A DNA stretch of 64,000 nucleotides from Amycolatopsis anabasis (GTDB lineage: Bacteria > Actinomycetota > Actinomycetes > Mycobacteriales > Pseudonocardiaceae), in NCBI RefSeq assembly GCF_009765355.1, contig NZ_VTHK01000007.1, positions 124,001 through 188,000 on the forward strand, in the 5' to 3' direction. Below are positions 1 to 8,365 of the stretch, piece after piece. A program made the translations under genes and the position numbers. Numbering within the stretch: position 1 is the stretch's first letter; each line of letters opens with the position of its first letter. The notes beneath the pieces are model-generated. The model was given only the letters and a program-made list of their open reading frames with translations. It did no database searches and was not told the DNA's origin.

Positions 1-2259
1 CCGGATCCGGGTCGCGGTCACGTTGTCGGCCCGGGCGCGGGCACACACCCGGGCCACCGCGTCCGACGGACCGGAGATCACCGTCTGGCCCGGCGCGTTG
101 TACCCGGCGATGACCACGTCCTCGCCCGCCATCAGGCGTTCGGTGTGGTCCGCGGTGGTCGCGAGCCCCGCCATGGCCCCGCCCCCGCCGCTCGCCGTCG
201 CCATGATCGCGCCCCGGACCGCGGCAAGCCGGAGCACCTCCCGTTCGGTCAGCGCGCCGCCCCAGTGCAGTGCGGTCAGTTCGCCCAGGCTGTGGCCGAC
301 GGCGGTGGCGGCCTCGATGCCCAGCCCGCGCAGCACCCGCACCGCGGCCAGGGAACCGGCCACGATCCGCGGCTGCGCGACCTCGGTGGCCACCTGATCG
401 GATCCGGTGGGCAACGCGGCGATCCGGAAGATCTCCTCGGCGGCGGCGAACCGGCGGCGCAGCATGCCGACCGATCCGTTGCCCGAACCCTGGCCGGGGA
501 ACAGGAAAGCGATGCGGGGAGCGGTTCCCCGTCCGGCGAGGAAGACACCTTCGCCTATCGCGCTCGCGTTCGTCGTGCCCTCGTCCAGCAGGCCGAGCAG
601 GCGGGTCAGCTTGCGTTCCGCGTCCTCCGGCTTGGCGGCGACCACCGCGGCCCGCCAGACGCGGCCGGCGAGCCGTTTGGCGAGCGCGCCCGCGAGATCG
701 GTCAGTTCGGCGAACGACAGCCGGGGCACGAGCGCCGCCGCTTCGGCGATCCGGGCGCGGAGCCCGGCGGGATCGTCGGCGTCGAACAGCAGGAGTTCGA
801 CGTCCTGGCGGCCACCGGCCACGGATCGGGCGCGCTCGTCGAGGGTTTCCCGCCGCTGGGCGTCCGGCGCCTGGGTGAGCGCGACATGGGTGTTGATGCC
901 GCCGAATCCCATCGCCGAAACCCCGGCCCGGATCGGCTGGTCGCCGGGCCACCGGACCGGGCCGGTCGGCACGTACAGGGCCGCGTCCGCGCCGAGCAGC
1001 AGCGGATGCGGGTCGTAGTGGCCGGTGGCGGGCGGGATCACCTGGTGGTGCACGGCGAGCGCGGCCTTGATCAGCCCGGCGACCCCGGCCGCGGCCTTCG
1101 TGTGCCCGATGTTGCCCTTGATCGTGCTGAGCGCGGCGGGCGCGACCGCCGCGTCCGCGTCACGACGCGCGCTGGACAGGGCGTCGATCTCGGTCGTGTC
1201 CCCCACCTCGGTGCCCGTGCCGTGGCCCTCGAAGTAGGAGACGGTCTCGACGCCGTATCCGGCCCGGGCGTACGCCCGCCGCAGGGCCAGACGGTGCCCG
1301 GCGGCTTCGGGGCGGGTGATGCCGCCCTTGCCGTCGGACGAGACGCCCCAACCGGTGATCGAGGCGTAGAGCCGCGAGCCGCGCGCGAGCGCGTCCTGCT
1401 CGCGCATCAGCACCAGCACCCCGCAGCCCTCCCCGGGCCAGAACCCGTTGGAACCGCGGTCGTACACCTTCATCTCACCGGTGGCCAGGGCGCCGACCTT
1501 GGCGAAACCGATGGTCTCGAAGGGATCGATGGACAGATCGACGCCCCCGGCGAGTGCCACGTCGAGATCGCCCTCGATCAGCGCGTTCGCCGCCGTGGTG
1601 ACCGAGAGCAGCGACGACGAGCACGCGCCGTCCACGGTGAAGCCCCCGCCCGCCAGATCGAAGTAGTTGCAGATCCGGCCGGCGATCGTGTTCGCCAGGC
1701 CACCGGCCAGGGTGTCCTCGCCGACCTCGGGGAACGGCGCCTTGTACTGGCGCTCCAGATCCGCCAGGAAGGAGCCGAGTTCCGCGGCGTCCCAGCCGCG
1801 GGCGGCCAGTGCGGCCGCCACGGTCCGGCGCACGTACGGCCACCGCAGCCGCAGGACGTTCGCCCGGGAGAACTCCCCGGTGAGGCTGTTGCCGAGGATG
1901 ACCCCGGTGGTCCGCCTCGGCAGCCCCCGGCCACCGGGGAATCCGGCGTCGGCCAGTGCCCGGGCGGCCACGTCCAGCGCGAGCCAATGGGTCAGATCGG
2001 TCGCCCGGAACGTGCTCCCGGCGATCTTGTAGCGGACCCGGTCGAACTCGAAGTCGCGCAGCACCGCGGCTTTGTCCACGTAGCTGCGGTCCGGGGCCGC
2101 CGGATCGGGCGACCAGTAGTCGTCGCGGTTGAGTCGTTCGTCGGGTATCCGGCGAAAGGCGCGGCGACCGGCCAGCACGTTGTCCCACAACTCGTCCGGT
2201 GAACCGGCGTCGGGATAGGTGAGTCCAATCCCGACGATCGCGATACGTTCGCCCCTCAT
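1..2259 (-). CDS. Iterative type I polyketide synthase, KS-AT part (3' end outside window)
   Basis: 753 N-terminal residues of a modular enzyme that builds a polyketide chain from acyl-CoA units. A ketosynthase covers roughly residues 1-440, with active-site Cys213 in VDGACSSSLL and the two histidine motifs EGHGTGT and NIGHTKAAAG. After a linker an acyltransferase begins near residue 570 (FLFPGQGSG), with the active-site serine at residue 657 in VGHSLGE. The KS has long insertions such as DLTHWLALDVAARALADAG and GNSLTGEFSRAN, which I associate with iterative enediyne-type (PKSE) or hglE-type synthases rather than ordinary modular PKS. That assignment is recall, not a search. ATG at 2259 is followed by a standard KS start (IAIVGIG). 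It is the last gene visible of a six-gene minus-strand operon, 53 bp behind the TIGR03084 gene. ACP, KR and DH domains would lie beyond the left edge. Confidence 0.9.
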   Translation of the reverse strand, partial: MRGERIAIVGIGLTYPDAGSPDELWDNVLAGRRAFRRIPDERLNRDDYWSPDPAAPDRSYVDKAAVLRDFEFDRVRYKIAGSTFRATDLTHWLALDVAARALADAGFPGGRGLPRRTTGVILGNSLTGEFSRANVLRLRWPYVRRTVAAALAARGWDAAELGSFLADLERQYKAPFPEVGEDTLAGGLANTIAGRICNYFDLAGGGFTVDGACSSSLLSVTTAANALIEGDLDVALAGGVDLSIDPFETIGFAKVGALATGEMKVYDRGSNGFWPGEGCGVLVLMREQDALARGSRLYASITGWGVSSDGKGGITRPEAAGHRLALRRAYARAGYGVETVSYFEGHGTGTEVGDTTEIDALSSARRDADAAVAPAALSTIKGNIGHTKAAAGVAGLIKAALAVHHQVIPPATGHYDPHPLLLGADAALYVPTGPVRWPGDQPIRAGVSAMGFGGINTHVALTQAPDAQRRETLDERARSVAGGRQDVELLLFDADDPAGLRARIAEAAALVPRLSFAELTDLAGALAKRLAGRVWRAAVVAAKPEDAERKLTRLLGLLDEGTTNASAIGEGVFLAGRGTAPRIAFLFPGQGSGNGSVGMLRRRFAAAEEIFRIAALPTGSDQVATEVAQPRIVAGSLAAVRVLRGLGIEAATAVGHSLGELTALHWGGALTEREVLRLAAVRGAIMATASGGGGAMAGLATTADHTERLMAGEDVVIAGYNAPGQTVISGPSDAVARVCARARADNVTATRIR

Positions 2260-2312
2260 TCCGCCGCACTCCCCTTGGTATGGATTCGGATCAGGATCGG
2301 GTGCCGCCGCGG

Positions 2313-3113
2313 TCAGCCCGGTGTGTTCGCGAACTGCCCCGGCACGCGGCCGGGTCCGGCGGGCCCGCGATAGGCCTGGGCGATGTCGAGCCACGCGTCG
2401 GCGTCGGCGCCGGTCGCGACCAGGGCGAGATCGTCCCGGTGGCGCCGCCGGGTCACCAGCAGGCAGAAGTCCGCGGCGGGCCCGGTGATCTTCTGCGGCG
2501 CGTCGGCGGGGCCGAACTCCCAGCGAGCGCCCGAGGGAGCGGTCAGTTCGAACCGGAATTCGGTGTCCGGTGGCGTCAGCCCGCGCGCCTGGTAGCCGAA
2601 CTCCCAGGTGCGGACGGCGAACCCCGCCAGGTACCGGAGCCGATCGGTCCGCCGGCGGCGGATCCCCAGGGTGTCGGCGATGTCCTGGCCGTGCCCGAAC
2701 AGTTCCATCATCCCGGCACAGGCCAGGACCTCCGGTGGCAACGGGTTGACCAGCCAGGGCACCAGCCGCCCCGCCGGAACGGCGGCGAGCGCCTTGATCG
2801 AGGCGTCGCGTTCGGACCGCCAGCGGGCCAGGAGGTCCGCCGGTGAGTGGCCCGCGTAGTCGGCGAGCGCGTCGTCGACCGCCTGCGCGAATCCCCTGGC
2901 GCCGATGCGCTCGGTGACCCCGCGGAACGCCTCGGGGTCCGCGGCCGCCATCCCGGCGATCCGGAAGATGAAGGCCACATGCCCGACCTGGTCCCGGATC
3001 GTCCAGCCGGGCGCCGGGGTCGGGAGGGACCAGCTCGCCTCGTCCAGTCCGGTGACCATGGCGTCGAACTCTTCGGCGTCCGCGGTCAGGTTCGCGATGG
3101 TGTCCTGCAGCAT
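2313..3113 (-). CDS. TIGR03084 / maleylpyruvate isomerase-like (DinB-fold) protein
   Basis: 266 residues. The N-terminal half is a DinB-like four-helix bundle with the family pattern LPTPAPGWTIRDQVGHVAF around residues 30-50, and FGHGQDI near residue 155 supplies further metal-ligand histidines. Such proteins bind a divalent metal, and some use mycothiol to isomerise or transfer small molecules. This one matches the TIGR03084 group, whose reaction is unknown. ATG at 3113 was chosen because homology begins there (MLQDTIANL); a GTG two codons upstream is possible. It lies between the AhpD-like gene (95 bp upstream) and the polyketide synthase and probably modifies or detoxifies the polyketide product. 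That role is inference from context. Confidence 0.75.
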   Translation of the reverse strand: MLQDTIANLTADAEEFDAMVTGLDEASWSLPTPAPGWTIRDQVGHVAFIFRIAGMAAADPEAFRGVTERIGARGFAQAVDDALADYAGHSPADLLARWRSERDASIKALAAVPAGRLVPWLVNPLPPEVLACAGMMELFGHGQDIADTLGIRRRRTDRLRYLAGFAVRTWEFGYQARGLTPPDTEFRFELTAPSGARWEFGPADAPQKITGPAADFCLLVTRRRHRDDLALVATGADADAWLDIAQAYRGPAGPGRVPGQFANTPG

Positions 3114-3208
3114 TGTCACCCGTCTGCCCTCGCTGGAAGTCGTTGCCCTGATTGCCGCAGAGCCAGCTTCACCCGCCGAAGCCGGACTCTGCTTCTCCTG
3201 TGATGCCT

Positions 3209-4294
3209 TCACGAATGTTCTTGCCGCGCCTGGCGTACCGGGCTCAGCCAGGAGCCGACCCGGCGCGCGGCGGCCAGGCTCGCCCACGAGGTCAGTCCGA
3301 GGAGGACGTCGTCGCCGGGCCGGTCCCGGCGGAACTCCGCGATCACCGGTTCGTCGATCTGGTAGGCCGCCAGGGCGGTGAGCAGGGCGAGCCGCCCCGC
3401 CGGACGGTCCCGCTCGGGCAGTCCGGCCACCCTGGGTTCGAGCCAGCTCCGGCTGATCCCGGGCGCGCCACCGGTCCATTCGTCCAGTTCGCCGAGCACC
3501 AGGTCCCGGACCGAGGGCGGAACGGCGTCGCGGCCCGCCTCCTCGATGGCCGCGTTCGTCCGGGCGAACGCACCGGCGAGCACCCGGTGCCCGCCCGCCC
3601 AGGCCCGGATGTCGGCCGGTTCCGGCGCCGCGGGCAGCAGGCCCAGCGAACCACCGGGCCGCAACGACCGGTCCGCCCGCCCGAGCAGCAGCCGGCCCAC
3701 CGTCCTGCGTGCGTAGTTCCGCGCCATCGCCGGAACTTCCGGTGGCAGCGGCGAATCGCCGAGGAAGATGGCGACCATGCGGTTGAGGTAGTGGAACGTC
3801 ACCGCGACCCCGGTCAGTTCCGGCGCCTGGTCGTCCGGGACGGGTGGCGGGCGGCCGGTACCGGCGCTCGCGCTTTCCCGCGCCCACCGCGCGATCGAAC
3901 GCAGCCCGGGGTCGGTGACCGAGTCGATCCCGTCCCCGGCAACCGATTCGGCGTCCGCGCGGGTGACCAGTCCGGCCAGGACCGAACCGTGCACGTCGAC
4001 GCAGTACGGGCAGGCATTGGCCAGCGACACCGCCGCGGCCACCGCCTCCTTGGCCGCACGGCTCGCGATTCCGTCCGCCAGCAGGGTTTCCCGCAGCATC
4101 AGCCAGCTCCCGACCAGCGGCCCGGGCGCGGCGGAATGCAGGGCGACCGGTGGCGCGAGCATGCCGAAGTCGCGTTCCACCTGACCGTAGACCTCGCCGA
4201 CCAGGCCGCTCGCCGCGTTCGGCGGAACGACCTGGACGTGCCGGACCTGGGTGAGCGCGCGGCGCAGCGCCAGCTGCAGGAAGGACGGCCTCAT
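3209..4294 (-). CDS. Carboxymuconolactone decarboxylase / AhpD-fold family protein
   Basis: 361 residues, about twice the size of a single AhpD domain. The redox motif CPYCVDVH sits at residues 95-102 (Cys95, Cys98, His102), the pattern AhpD enzymes use for thiol-dependent peroxide reduction. A second, motif-less helical half follows (SWLEPRVAGLPERDRPAGRLAL onward, split here only for description of the region near residue 290). Its ATG overlaps the stop of the GMC oxidoreductase by four bases (ATGA), so translation is coupled. With a flavin oxidoreductase next to it that may release hydrogen peroxide, a protective peroxidase role is plausible. A direct biosynthetic step is equally possible. 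Confidence 0.8.
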   Translation of the reverse strand: MRPSFLQLALRRALTQVRHVQVVPPNAASGLVGEVYGQVERDFGMLAPPVALHSAAPGPLVGSWLMLRETLLADGIASRAAKEAVAAAVSLANACPYCVDVHGSVLAGLVTRADAESVAGDGIDSVTDPGLRSIARWARESASAGTGRPPPVPDDQAPELTGVAVTFHYLNRMVAIFLGDSPLPPEVPAMARNYARRTVGRLLLGRADRSLRPGGSLGLLPAAPEPADIRAWAGGHRVLAGAFARTNAAIEEAGRDAVPPSVRDLVLGELDEWTGGAPGISRSWLEPRVAGLPERDRPAGRLALLTALAAYQIDEPVIAEFRRDRPGDDVLLGLTSWASLAAARRVGSWLSPVRQARQEHS

Positions 4295-5910
4295 CCACCG
4301 ACTCCGCTCGCCGCGCTGTCCGGTGCGGGGGCGCCGTAGCGGACGTCGATTCCGCGTTCGCGGGCGGCCCGCACGATCCCCGGCATGGCGCGTTCGGCCA
4401 GGGCCGCGATGGTCATCGCCGGGTTCACCGTGAGCGCACCCGGAACGGCGGAACCGTCGGTGACGAAGATGCCCGGATGGCCGCGCAGTTCGTGGCGCGG
4501 ATCCAGGGCCGAGGTCGCGGGGTCGTCGCCGATGCGGCAGGAGGCCAGCGGGTGGACGGTGTAGGCGCCGACCACGTCGTTCGTCCACGGCGCCACGGTG
4601 GCCAGCCCGTCGCGTTCCAGGATGTCCCGGACCTCGGCGTCCGCCTGGGCCCATCCGCGCAGGGTGTTCGGGGTCGGGTCGTACCGCAGTGAGCCCCGCC
4701 CCAGCATCTGCTGGGAGATCCGGTACGCGTTGCCGGTGGCCGGGGGCGGGCCGAACACGCCTTCGTTGTCGTCCTCGGTCATCTGGAAGATGGTCAGCCA
4801 GGACTGCCAGCTCTTGAGCATCTCCTTCTTGGCCGCGCCGAACCAGGTGGGCTGGGCCTGGCCCGGAACCTGCGCGAGGATCGTGCCGAGCCCGGGCGGG
4901 AAGTAGAGCTGCTCCAACGAGTACCGCGAGTACTCCGGCAGCGTTTCGTCCAGGCGGTCCCAGGACGCGACGGTCGGTCCCTTGCCGATCTGGTTGGCGC
5001 CGTAGGCGAGGCCGTCGCCGCGGTCGAGGCCGAGCACCTCCCGCACCCGGTCCTCGTTCAGCACCGCGGTGTTCAACCGCTCGCCGTTGCCGGAGAAGTA
5101 CCGCCCGACCGCCCGGGGCAGCTTCCCCAGTTCCGGTTCGGAGCGTTGCAGGATCACCGGGGTGGCGCCGGCTCCGGCCGCCAGGACGACCAGTTTCGCG
5201 TCGATCGCCCCGCTCCCGGTGTGCACCCGGTAGTCCTCGTCGTCGACGATCTCGTAGTGCACCCGGTAGCCGTCGTCCGTTTTGGACAGTCGCTGCACCT
5301 CGTGCATCGGCCGGATCCGCGCGCCGTGCGCGAGCGCCGCCGGAAGGTAGTTGGTCAGCAGGGTCCGCTTGGCGTCGAACCGGCAACCGGCCATCATCCA
5401 GTTGCAGTTGGTGCAGAGCGCGTTGTCGATGGCCACCGGGGTGGGATTCGCCGTCCGGCCCGCGTGGCGGCAAGCGGCCGCCCAAAGCCCACCGGCGTAG
5501 GAGACGTCCTCCCAGGTCTGCCTGGTGACCGGCAGCGCCTCGGAAACCCGGTCGTACCAAGGGTCCAGGGTGTCCCGGGTGAGTTCGGCGGGCCACATCC
5601 GCCGCCCGATCGAACCGTGCCGCTCGAAGACGAACCGCGGCGCGCGGGGCATCGCGGCGAAGTAGACCACGCTGCCGCCGCCGACGCAGTTCCCGCCGAG
5701 GATGCTCATCCCGTCGCCGACCACGAAGTCGAAGATCCGGGTGTAGGAGGAGCCGAGCAGGAAGTCGTGCTCGAACTCCGCGCTCTCCAGCCACGGGCCG
5801 CGTTCCAGCACCACCACCCGCGCGCCGCCGGCGGCCAGGTGGTAGGCCGCGATCGCACCGCCGAAGCCGCTGCCGACGACCAGGACGTCGGTCTTCTCGA
5901 CGGCCGTCAT
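4291..5910 (-). CDS. GMC-type FAD-dependent oxidoreductase (cholesterol oxidase-like)
   Basis: 539 residues. The N-terminus carries the FAD-binding dinucleotide fold (VLVVGSGFGGAIAAYHLA), followed by ERGPW and the NCVGGGSVVY segment typical of GMC enzymes. The C-terminus has the family ending with HPLASCRIGDD and TVNPAMTIAALAERA, which hold the catalytic His/Asn region. These enzymes oxidise alcohols to aldehydes or ketones. It overlaps the upstream DUF5987 gene and the downstream AhpD gene by four bases each, so all three are probably made in step. The substrate is unknown; oxidation of the neighbouring polyketide is the natural guess. No signal peptide is seen, but DUF5987 may act as its partner subunit. 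Confidence 0.9.
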   Translation of the reverse strand: MTAVEKTDVLVVGSGFGGAIAAYHLAAGGARVVVLERGPWLESAEFEHDFLLGSSYTRIFDFVVGDGMSILGGNCVGGGSVVYFAAMPRAPRFVFERHGSIGRRMWPAELTRDTLDPWYDRVSEALPVTRQTWEDVSYAGGLWAAACRHAGRTANPTPVAIDNALCTNCNWMMAGCRFDAKRTLLTNYLPAALAHGARIRPMHEVQRLSKTDDGYRVHYEIVDDEDYRVHTGSGAIDAKLVVLAAGAGATPVILQRSEPELGKLPRAVGRYFSGNGERLNTAVLNEDRVREVLGLDRGDGLAYGANQIGKGPTVASWDRLDETLPEYSRYSLEQLYFPPGLGTILAQVPGQAQPTWFGAAKKEMLKSWQSWLTIFQMTEDDNEGVFGPPPATGNAYRISQQMLGRGSLRYDPTPNTLRGWAQADAEVRDILERDGLATVAPWTNDVVGAYTVHPLASCRIGDDPATSALDPRHELRGHPGIFVTDGSAVPGALTVNPAMTIAALAERAMPGIVRAARERGIDVRYGAPAPDSAASGVGG

Positions 5911-6473
5911 GCCGGGCTGCCCGACGCCGTGGTGCCCGGGTGCGGATCCGCCAGCGCGCGGCGGTAGGTGTAGCCGGGGAAACGCCAGAGACCGTCCGGA
6001 TCCGGTTCGGCGAAGCCCATCGCGCGCAGTCCCGGATGTCCCGCCGCCATCGCCTCCGCGGTGTGCAGGTGCGCCGCGCTGTCGAAGGCCATGTTGCAGA
6101 ACAGCGCGAGGCTCACCCAGCCGTCCTTCTCCGGGTGACCGGGCGAGGTCAGGGCCAGCACCAGTGCGGTGCGGTGTTCGAACGGGAGCGCCACGAACGG
6201 GGGCACCGAATCGTCCAGCTCGACGCCGTGCTCGGCGGCGTGGGCCCGCGCGTGCTCGTTCAGCGCGGGAACGAGGAACTCCAGCCCGGCGGTCACCCCG
6301 GTCGCCGGGGTGTACAGCAGTTCCAGGGCGCCGGCGGCGACCGCGCCCGGTCCCTCGGCCGCACCCGCGATCGCCCGATCCGCCGGGGAGCGCTTCTCGC
6401 CAGGGAGGATCGTGTCGGCGAACGCTTCCAGCGTCATGGTGCCGGCCGGATCGCCGGTATTGGTCGGTCGCAC
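5907..6473 (-). CDS. DUF5987 protein, gluconate 2-dehydrogenase subunit 3-like
   Basis: 188 residues, with LEAFADTILPGEKRSPADRAIAG near the start, the pattern of small subunits that accompany GMC dehydrogenases (stated here as two overlapping halves around residues 15-37). No catalytic residues can be assigned. The start is GTG at 6473, preceded by a strong ribosome-binding site (GAGGAGGA about nine bases upstream), the best in this operon. Its stop overlaps the GMC start (ATGA), which supports a two-subunit enzyme. The 122 bp upstream contain no gene and may hold an internal promoter. Confidence 0.75.
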   Translation of the reverse strand: MRPTNTGDPAGTMTLEAFADTILPGEKRSPADRAIAGAAEGPGAVAAGALELLYTPATGVTAGLEFLVPALNEHARAHAAEHGVELDDSVPPFVALPFEHRTALVLALTSPGHPEKDGWVSLALFCNMAFDSAAHLHTAEAMAAGHPGLRAMGFAEPDPDGLWRFPGYTYRRALADPHPGTTASGSPA

Positions 6474-6595
6474 AGGCGTTTCCTCCTCCTCGTCACGAGA
6501 TGCCCCGTCACTGGGAGATCCAGGAGATCAAGCGACGCCCGCGGCCGACACCTTCTCGTTTGCGGTCAGGCCACCACCCGGCGACCTGGGCGAAC

Positions 6596-7246
6596 TCACC
6601 GCACGCTGGAAGGGGAGGACACCACCGCGACGCCGTGGACGCGGGGCGCCACCACCGAGATCCGCGCCGTCGGCGGGAAGATCAGCTCCCGGCAGCGGAC
6701 GATCTCGAACCCGGCGCGCCGGATCGCGGACAGCGTGTCCCGGTTCGGGTGGCAGCCGCCCATCAGGCGCGGCCAGAGCAGATCCGAGAAGTCCTGGAAC
6801 CGGGCCCACACCGCGCCGCGGGCCCGCACGTGTTCGTAGAAGCGCAGTTCGCCGCCGGGCCGGAGCACCCGGCGGAACTCGGCCAGCGCGGCCGCGGGGT
6901 CGGCGACCGAGCACAGCACGCCCGACACGACGACCGCGTCCGCCGAACCGTCCTCGGCGGGCAGCCCGTCGGCGACCCCGTCCACCAACCGGATCGGCGC
7001 CGGCGCGCCGGTCGCGGCCTCGGCCGCCTTCGCGCGCAGGGTCGGTTCCGGCTCGACCGCGACGAGTTCGGCGACCGCCGGCGGGTAGTGCGGGAAGTTC
7101 AGCCCGGTCCCGGCGCCGACCTCGACGACCCGGCCGGACAGCCCGGCCAGCAACTCCGCGCGCAACCGGGCGTTGCCGCGGGCCTCGTTGCGCGCCCCGT
7201 ACCGGGCGAAGAACTTCGCGAACAGCGGATTCTCGATCAAGGCCAT
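6596..7246 (-). CDS. Class I SAM-dependent methyltransferase
   Basis: 216 residues. The SAM-binding glycine loop VVEVGAGTGLNF is near residue 40, followed by VAVEPEP (acidic residue binding the ribose) and LRPGGELRFYEHVR, a standard UbiE/Methyltransf_11 layout. ATG at 7246 follows AGGGAG at good spacing. It is the first gene of the minus-strand polyketide operon and diverges from the exonuclease at 7311, leaving 64 bp for two promoters. The methyl acceptor cannot be read from the sequence; O- or C-methylation of the polyketide is a reasonable inference. Confidence 0.85.
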   Translation of the reverse strand: MALIENPLFAKFFARYGARNEARGNARLRAELLAGLSGRVVEVGAGTGLNFPHYPPAVAELVAVEPEPTLRAKAAEAATGAPAPIRLVDGVADGLPAEDGSADAVVVSGVLCSVADPAAALAEFRRVLRPGGELRFYEHVRARGAVWARFQDFSDLLWPRLMGGCHPNRDTLSAIRRAGFEIVRCRELIFPPTARISVVAPRVHGVAVVSSPSSVR

Positions 7247-7310
7247 CCGATGACTCCCTTCTTCGGCCCGTCGCCGATTCAACACCCGATCGACGTGGCA
7301 GGCTGTCCGC

Positions 7311-8246
7311 GTGACCGCACCGCTTGCCCTGCTCGACTCCGCGAGCCTGTACTTCCGCTCGTTCTTCGCGCTGCCCGAATCGATGACCGCGCCGGACGGC
7401 ACACCGGTGAACGCGGTCCGGGGCTTCACCGACACCATCGCGCGGATCCTCACCGACCGCCGCCCGTCCCGGCTCGTGGCCTGCCTCGACGCGGACTGGC
7501 GCCCGCAGTTCCGGGTGGACCTGCTGCCCAGCTACAAGGCGCACCGGGTCGCCGACGCGGAGGCGAACGCCGAGGAGGTGCCGGACACGCTGACCCCGCA
7601 GGTCCCGATCATCCTCGAGCTGCTGGAAGCGGTCGGCCTGGCCACGGCCGAGGCGGCGGGGTACGAGGCCGACGACGTCATCGGCGCGCTCACCGCGCGC
7701 GAGCGCACCGCTCCGGTCGAGGTCATCACCGGTGACCGCGACCTGTTCCAGCTGGTGCGGACCGAGCCGACCCCGGCCTCGGTCGTCTACGTCGGCAAGG
7801 GCTGGGCGAAGGCGGAGGTGCTCACCCCGGTCGAGATCGCCGAGCGCTACGGCGTCCCGGTGGAAACCGCCGGGCCCGGGTACGCCGATATGGCCGCGCT
7901 GCGCGGCGACCCGTCGGACGGTCTCCCCGGGGTCGCGGGCATCGGCGAGAAGACCGCGGCGAAGCTGATCACTCAGTTCGGTTCGCTGCGGGGGCTGCTG
8001 GCCGCCGCGCAGAACGAGGATCCGGCCGTGCCCGCGAAGACCCGGGCCAAGCTCGCGGAGGCGGCCGACTACCTCGCGGTCGCCCCGACCGTGGTCGCGG
8101 TCGCCGCCGACGCCCCGGTCGAACTGTCCCGCCCGGACACCGTGCCGTCCGCGCCCGCCGATCCGGATCGGGTGGCCGAACTCGCCGAACGCTGGAACCT
8201 CGGCAAGTCCGTGGAACGCCTCCTCGCCGCCCTGCCCGGAAACTGA
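7311..8246 (+). CDS. 5'-3' exonuclease (PolI N-terminal domain family)
   Basis: 311 residues, equivalent to the stand-alone 5' nuclease domain of DNA polymerase I. It shows LLDSASLYFRSFFALP at the start, acidic metal-binding clusters in EADDVIG and ITGDRDLFQL, and the helix-hairpin-helix SDGLPGVAGIGEKTAAKLI. These residues bind two metal ions that cleave flaps or RNA primers. The start is GTG at 7311 with no clear ribosome-binding site, so the mRNA may be leaderless. It corresponds to M. tuberculosis Rv2090, the outer marker of the conserved block that ends with the proteasome genes. Confidence 0.9.
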   Translation: MTAPLALLDSASLYFRSFFALPESMTAPDGTPVNAVRGFTDTIARILTDRRPSRLVACLDADWRPQFRVDLLPSYKAHRVADAEANAEEVPDTLTPQVPIILELLEAVGLATAEAAGYEADDVIGALTARERTAPVEVITGDRDLFQLVRTEPTPASVVYVGKGWAKAEVLTPVEIAERYGVPVETAGPGYADMAALRGDPSDGLPGVAGIGEKTAAKLITQFGSLRGLLAAAQNEDPAVPAKTRAKLAEAADYLAVAPTVVAVAADAPVELSRPDTVPSAPADPDRVAELAERWNLGKSVERLLAALPGN

Positions 8247-8365
8247 CCCCGAACAGAGCTCCGATCTGTATTGCTCTGATTTGGTGATTCTCGAGCGGTT
8301 CCGTGCATGAACACGCAGACCTCGGCTATGAATACATCGGATGTGTGCGAGCCGAGGAGGTACCG

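Noticed and set aside
145..2202. Long plus-strand open frame of 685 codons
   Set aside because: Antisense to the polyketide synthase, whose KS and AT motifs are clear; the plus-strand protein is rich in Arg/Gly/Ala without any domain.
2313..4298. One 661-codon minus-strand protein covering two genes
   Set aside because: Its first part is a shadow of the AhpD gene in another frame; only the part from ATG 3113 is real.
8303..8365. Longer start for the fucosidase
   Set aside because: The extra 21 residues precede a perfect signal peptide; ATG 8366 has its own ribosome-binding site.
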